Shown here in pieces: positions 60,119 to 64,000 of a stretch of DNA of 64,000 nt (positions are counted from its first letter, which is position 1; each line of letters begins with the position of its first letter). Made by a program: the position numbers and the translations under genes. The notes under the pieces were generated by a model that searched no databases, was not told the DNA's origin, and saw only the letters and a program-made list of their open reading frames with translations. The stretch comes from Demequina litorisediminis (GTDB lineage Bacteria > Actinomycetota > Actinomycetes > Actinomycetales > Demequinaceae), in NCBI RefSeq assembly GCF_030161615.1, contig NZ_BSUN01000001.1, forward strand, positions 1,984,001-2,048,000. Direction: 5' to 3'.

Positions 60119-61405
60119 GTGCCCACCGCCGTTAGCCCCGTCAAGATCGCCATCCTCGGATGCGGGACCGTCGGCACCCAGGTGGTGCGACTCCTGACCG
60201 AACAGCGCGAGGACCTTTCCGCGCGCGTTGGCGCGCCCGTCGACATCGCAGGAATCTACGTCCGCGATACGTCTGTGCCGCGCGACGAGGTGGTGCCGGT
60301 CAGCCTGCTGACCTCGGACGCCGAGGCCCTCGTGGACTCCGCTGACGTGGTGGTCGAGGTCATGGGCGGAGACGAGCCGGCGCGCACCCTCATCCTGCGC
60401 GCGCTCGCCGCCGGTACCGGCGTGGTGACCGCGAACAAGGCCCTGCTCGCCACGCGCGGTGCGGAGCCTGTACGAGGCTGCGGACGAGGCGGGGGCCGAT
60501 CTGTACTTCGAGGCCGCCGTCGCCGGCGCCATTCCGCTGGTCCGTCCGGTGCGAGAGTCGCTGGCCGGGGACCACGTGACCCGCATCCTCGGCATCGTCA
60601 ACGGCACCACCAACTATGTGCTCGATGAGATGACGTCCAAGGGGCTGGACTATGCGGACGTGGTGGCCGAGGCGCAGCGCCTGGGCTACGCGGAGGCCGA
60701 CCCCACCGCGGACGTGGGCGGCCACGATGCCGCGGCGAAGGCCGCGATCCTCGCGTCTCTCGCCTTCCACCAGCGCGTTCACCTCGACGACGTCTACTGC
60801 GAGGGCATCACCGAGGTCTCCTCGGATGACATCGCCGCCGCGAAGGAGACGGACCGCGTCATCGCCTTCTCGCGATCGCCGAGCGCGCCGAGGGAGGCGT
60901 GAGCGTGCGCGTGCACCCCACGCTGCTGCCCTCGTCGCACCCGCTTGCGAACGTGCGCGGTGCCTTCAACGCGGTGTTCGTCGAGGCCGATGCGGCCGGC
61001 GAGTTGATGTTCTACGGCCAGGGCGCAGGCGGCGCCCCCACGGCATCGGCCGTCCTGGGTGACGTCGTGTCCGTGGCTCGCCACGTCGCCACCGGCGGCA
61101 GGGGGCCGCGCGAATCGAACTACGCGCGCCACCACGTGCTGCCGATGGATGCGGCACAGACGCGCTACGCGGTACGCATGAGCGTGCCCGACCGCCCCGG
61201 CGTGCTGGCGTCCGTGGCCCAGATGTTCGCCAACCACGGCGTGGGCATCGAGTCGGTGAGGCAGATGGCAGGCAAGGGGCACGCGGGACTCATTCTGTCC
61301 TCGCACCGCGCATCCGAGGCCGCGCTCGCGGCCACCGTCGAGGACCTGCGGGCCTCCGATGCCGTCAACGATGTCTGGTCCGTCCTGAGGATTGAGGGAG
61401 AGTAA
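60119..61405 (+). CDS. hom: Homoserine dehydrogenase
   Basis: Reduces aspartate semialdehyde to homoserine, 428 residues. NAD motif ILGCGTVGTQVVRLL, catalytic block ILGIVNGTTNYVLDEM and EADPTADVGGHDAAAK, and a C-terminal ACT domain (MSVPDRPGVLASVAQMF) for feedback control. Two defects cancel: an extra base in AGCT at 60465-60469 (RGAELYEAADEAGADLYFEA) and one lost base near 60867-60870 (FLAIAERAEGGVSVRVHPT). thrC starts at the next base. Confidence 0.95.
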
Positions 61406-62465
61406 GTGGCACACGTGTGGCGCGGAGCCATCCGCGAGTACCTGGAGCACATGCCGTTCGACGAGGGCGATCGGCTCATCTCGCTGGGCGAGGGCGGCAC
61501 GCCGCTCGTCCACGCGCCGTCCATCTCCGCCGAGGTGGGTGCCGAGGTCTTCGTCAAGGTGGAGGGCATGAACCCCACCGGGTCCTTCAAGGACCGCGGC
61601 ATGACGAGCGCTATCACGCAGGTCGTGAAGGAGGGTGACCACACCGTCGTCTGCGCTTCGACGGGCAACACGTCGGCATCGGCCGCCGCCTATGCCGCCC
61701 ACGCCGGACTGAACTGCGTTGTGATGATCCCCCAGGGCAAGATCGCGGCGGGCAAGATGGCCCAGGCCATCGTTCACGGAGCGAAGCCTGGTCCAGGTGG
61801 ACGGCAACTTTGACGAGTGCCTCGACATCGTCCGCTCGCTGTCCGAGGACTACCCGGTGGCCCTCGTGAACTCGGTCAACCCCTACCGCCTCCAGGGTCA
61901 GAAGACCGCCGCGTTCGAGATCATCGACCAGTTGGGCGACGCGCCCGACATTCACATGCTTCCCGTGGGTAACGCAGGCAACATCTCGGCGTACTGGATG
62001 GGCTTCAACGAGTTCGCCGACGCGGGCCGAGCCACCAAGCGACCCAAGATTTGGGGCGTGCAGGCCGCTGGAGCCGCGCCGTTCGTTCAGGGCCACCCCA
62101 TCAAGGACCCCGAGACCGTCGCCACCGCGATCCGCATCGGCAAGCCCGCCTCGTGGGACCTCGCTGTCGCCGCGCGGGACGAATCCGGCGGCTGGATCCG
62201 GGCCGTCTCCGACGCGCAGATTCTGAACGCGCAGGCGCGCCTGGCCGCCGATGTGGGCGTGTTCGTGGAGCCCGCGTCCGCGGCGCCCATCGCCGGCCTG
62301 CTGGCCGCGGCCGCGCTGGGCGAGGTTCCCCGAGGCGCCACCATCACCTGCACGGTGACCGGTAACGGACTCAAGGACACCGCCACCGCGCTGTCCGGCC
62401 GCGAGGTCGAGCCCACCGTCATCCCCGTCGACGTCGCCGCGGCGGCTGAAGTCCTGGGGCTGTAG
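61406..62465 (+). CDS. thrC: Threonine synthase
   Basis: PLP enzyme making threonine from phosphohomoserine; 352 residues corrected. The PLP lysine is in [14 protein letters not shown], the phosphate loop [13 protein letters not shown]. One extra base in AGCT at 61785-61789 is corrected ([14 protein letters not shown]). GTG start directly abutting hom, two bases from thrB, so the three genes are one operon. Confidence 0.95.
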
Positions 62466-62467
62466 CG

Positions 62468-63394
62468 ATGCGTCTTGGCGCCGATCATGTGGTGGTGACC
62501 GTTCCGGCCACCGCGGGAAACCTCGGGTCCGGGTTCGACTCCCTGGGGCTCGCGCTCGGTCTGACCGACGAGATCGAGGTACGTGCTGTCGCGTCCGCCT
62601 CCGTCGAGTTGGAGATCGAGGGCGAGGGTGCCGAGACGCTGCCCCGTGATGAATCGCACCTGGTGGTGCGGGCATTGCGGGCCGCCCTGGACCACGTCAA
62701 CGCGTCGCAGACGGGCCTCGCCATCCGTGCCATCAACCGCATTCCGCACGGCCGCGGGCTGGGGTCATCCGCCGCCGCCGTGGTCGCTGGTATCTCCGCG
62801 GCGCGCGGACTGATCGCCGAGCCAGAGGCGCTGTCCGCCGAAGTTGCGCTCGAGATCGCCACGCAGTTTGAGGGCCACCCCGACAACGCCGCGCCCGCCA
62901 TCTACGGTGGCGCCACCGTCGCCTGGATGGCTCCGGGCGGTGCCAAGGCTGCCAGCGTCCCCGTCGTCGATGGCATTGAGGCCGCGGTCCTCATCCCCGG
63001 TTCCGTCCTGCCCACCGAGCAGGCGCGCTCGGTGCTGCCGGCGATGGTGCCGCACCGCGACGCCGCGTTCAATGTGGGCCGAGCGGCGCTCCTCGTGGCC
63101 GCGCTCGGCGGTCAGCCCGAGCTCCTCTTCGAGGGCACGGAGGACCGCCTTCACCAGACGTATCGCGCCGAGGTCATGCCGTCCGCGATGGCGATGCTTG
63201 ATCACCTTCGAGCTCAGGGCCTGGCCGCCGTCGTCTCGGGAGCCGGGCCCTCGGTGTTGGTGCTGGGGACCGATCTCGCGGCTCGTGGACTCGCGTCGGG
63301 CATGCCCCAGTGGGCGCGCGGCATCGGCGGCGAGAACTGGCGCGTGGTCCACACCGTCGAGCAGGTTCCCGGCGCAACCACGCACCGGCTGTAG
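62468..63394 (+). CDS. thrB: Homoserine kinase
   Basis: GHMP kinase that makes O-phosphohomoserine, 308 residues. Early VPATAGNLGSGFDSLGLAL, ATP loop RIPHGRGLGSSAAAVVAG near residue 90, and the C-terminal VSGAGPSVLVLGT. Intact frame even though it contains two unaltered AGCT (63120-63123 and 63207-63210). Last gene of hom-thrC-thrB. Confidence 0.95.
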   Translation: MRLGADHVVVTVPATAGNLGSGFDSLGLALGLTDEIEVRAVASASVELEIEGEGAETLPRDESHLVVRALRAALDHVNASQTGLAIRAINRIPHGRGLGSSAAAVVAGISAARGLIAEPEALSAEVALEIATQFEGHPDNAAPAIYGGATVAWMAPGGAKAASVPVVDGIEAAVLIPGSVLPTEQARSVLPAMVPHRDAAFNVGRAALLVAALGGQPELLFEGTEDRLHQTYRAEVMPSAMAMLDHLRAQGLAAVVSGAGPSVLVLGTDLAARGLASGMPQWARGIGGENWRVVHTVEQVPGATTHRL

Positions 63395-63477
63395 CAGGCA
63401 CCGGCTGTAGCGCGCCCCTGGCCCGCGTGGGCGGCTCGTCCTAGGATGGCCGCACGCGAAGGAGCGAGGGGAGACGC

Positions 63478-64000
63478 ATGTCCAGGCAGTGCTTGATTGT
63501 CCGCGGAGGGTGGCCTGGCCACGACCCCGTGGGGTCCACCGACCTCTTCCTTCCGGCCCTTGAGGAGCAGGGCTTCGTGGTCGACATCGAGGAAACGCCT
63601 GAGGTGTACGCCGATGCCCATGCGATGGCTCGCTACGACCTCATCGTGCAGTCGGTCACCATGGGCAGTGCCACCGTGGACGAGGTCGCTGGTCTGCGTG
63701 CGGCCGTCGCCGCAGGAGCGGGTCTCGCCGGGTGGCACGGCGGGATCATCGACTCCTTCCGTAGCGCCACCGACTTCCTGCAGGCGACGGGCGCCCAGTT
63801 CGCTGCGCATCCCCATGCGCCCGAGGACCGGGGCAGCACCGATGTCGAGGCATACCGCCGGTACACCGTGCGCTTCACCGACGCCGCCGCCGACCACCCC
63901 ATCACCGCTGGCCTTACCGATTTTGAGGTGCACACCGAGCAGTACTGGGTGCTCGCCGACGGGCTGAACGAGGTCCTCGCCGACTGCGAGTTGGTCGCGG
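63478..64000 (+). CDS. ThuA-like domain protein (5' part)
   Basis: First 174 residues of a class I glutamine-amidotransferase-like protein of the ThuA (trehalose utilisation) family; it runs off the window. Typical blocks are CLIVRGGWPGHDPVGSTDLF, AAGAGLAGWHGGIIDSF and FTDFEVHTEQYWVLAD. A GCGAAGGAGCGAGGGG ribosome region precedes the ATG. No frame break in the visible part. ThuA proteins usually sit with sugar dehydrogenases and importers, which may follow beyond the window. Confidence 0.85.
   Translation, partial: MSRQCLIVRGGWPGHDPVGSTDLFLPALEEQGFVVDIEETPEVYADAHAMARYDLIVQSVTMGSATVDEVAGLRAAVAAGAGLAGWHGGIIDSFRSATDFLQATGAQFAAHPHAPEDRGSTDVEAYRRYTVRFTDAAADHPITAGLTDFEVHTEQYWVLADGLNEVLADCELVA

Noticed and set aside
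1..64000. Mass pseudogene formation
   Set aside because: The breaks hit essential genes (argS, lysA, aroA, a tRNA) and almost all sit at one tetramer or in base runs. The residues on both sides are perfectly conserved in type, so decay is not the cause.
1..64000. Programmed ribosomal frameshifting at GAGCCTG-like sites
   Set aside because: Shifts would be needed up to eight times in one gene and occur in a tRNA; no slippery runs or downstream structures recur.
1..64000. CRISPR array, prophage, insertion sequence or integron
   Set aside because: No regularly spaced repeats, no transposase, integrase or phage structural genes were seen on either strand.

Overview
This 64 kb window is chromosomal DNA of a high-GC actinobacterium, most likely of the Micrococcales (Cellulomonas/Demequina-like; inferred from gene content only). 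The pointers are a 2-oxoglutarate decarboxylase Kgd with a fused acyltransferase domain, a mycothiol-type SigR/RsrA pair preceded by a matching promoter, the tiny actinobacterial ribosomal protein bL37, and the order argS-lysA-hom-thrC-thrB. I see no phage, insertion sequence, CRISPR array, rRNA gene or origin.

Layout. 1-3.45 kb: sugar ABC importer (binding protein, two permeases) with a GH43-type glycosidase. 3.4-6.3 kb (minus): doxX-aroA-rsgA with 4-nt overlaps. 6.3-9.4 kb: sigR-rsrA, bL37, an orphan pilT, an SGNH hydrolase. 9.4-13.3 kb: kgd. 13.4-18.5 kb: an ABC exporter, two CNNM/HlyC-CorC membrane proteins, a VanY-type peptidase. 18.5-24.7 kb: rhamnulose-phosphate aldolase, alanine dehydrogenase, patatin, aldo/keto reductase, Zn alcohol dehydrogenase, tRNA-Arg. 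24.9-31.1 kb: LacI regulator, tandem-HAD protein and a complete ECF transporter. 31.2-40.6 kb: hexuronate catabolism split over two divergent operons (uxaA, reductase, LacI; then uxaC, Gfo/Idh oxidoreductase, eda, kdgK). 40.8-42.9 kb: MFS efflux pump and TetR. 42.9-51.2 kb: an L-rhamnose operon rhaI-rhaM-esterase-rhaEW-rhaB-lldD with a divergent LacI regulator. 51.3-64 kb: lipoprotein, MBL hydrolase, serine hydrolase, argS-lysA, a quinone reductase with its HxlR regulator, two small acidic paralogues, a protein phosphatase, a DUF817 protein, hom-thrC-thrB and the start of a ThuA-like gene.

The genes mostly turn plant or polymer sugars (hexuronates, rhamnose, other glycosides) into pyruvate. 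The uronate genes cover isomerase, reductase, dehydratase, KDG kinase and KDPG aldolase. The rhamnose genes run from rhamnose to dihydroxyacetone phosphate plus lactate, and on to pyruvate through lldD. One 12-base operator (TGAAACGATTCA) occurs in front of rhaI and, 30 kb away, in front of a second aldolase.

The dominant oddity is in the sequence itself. More than half of the genes are out of frame as given, but the breaks are systematic. At 78 places one extra base sits inside an AGCT (AGCT read as AGCCT or AGGCT, once AGGCCT), including the D-arm of the tRNA. Another 19 or so places have lost a base, mostly in runs of G or C. Undoing these restores full-length conserved proteins in every case but one. 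I therefore treat the genes as intact and give corrected frames; the pattern looks like a sequencing artefact at a modified AGCT motif. A second genome-scale signal is the 9-mer GGCCGATGC, which I count 37 times on the two strands.
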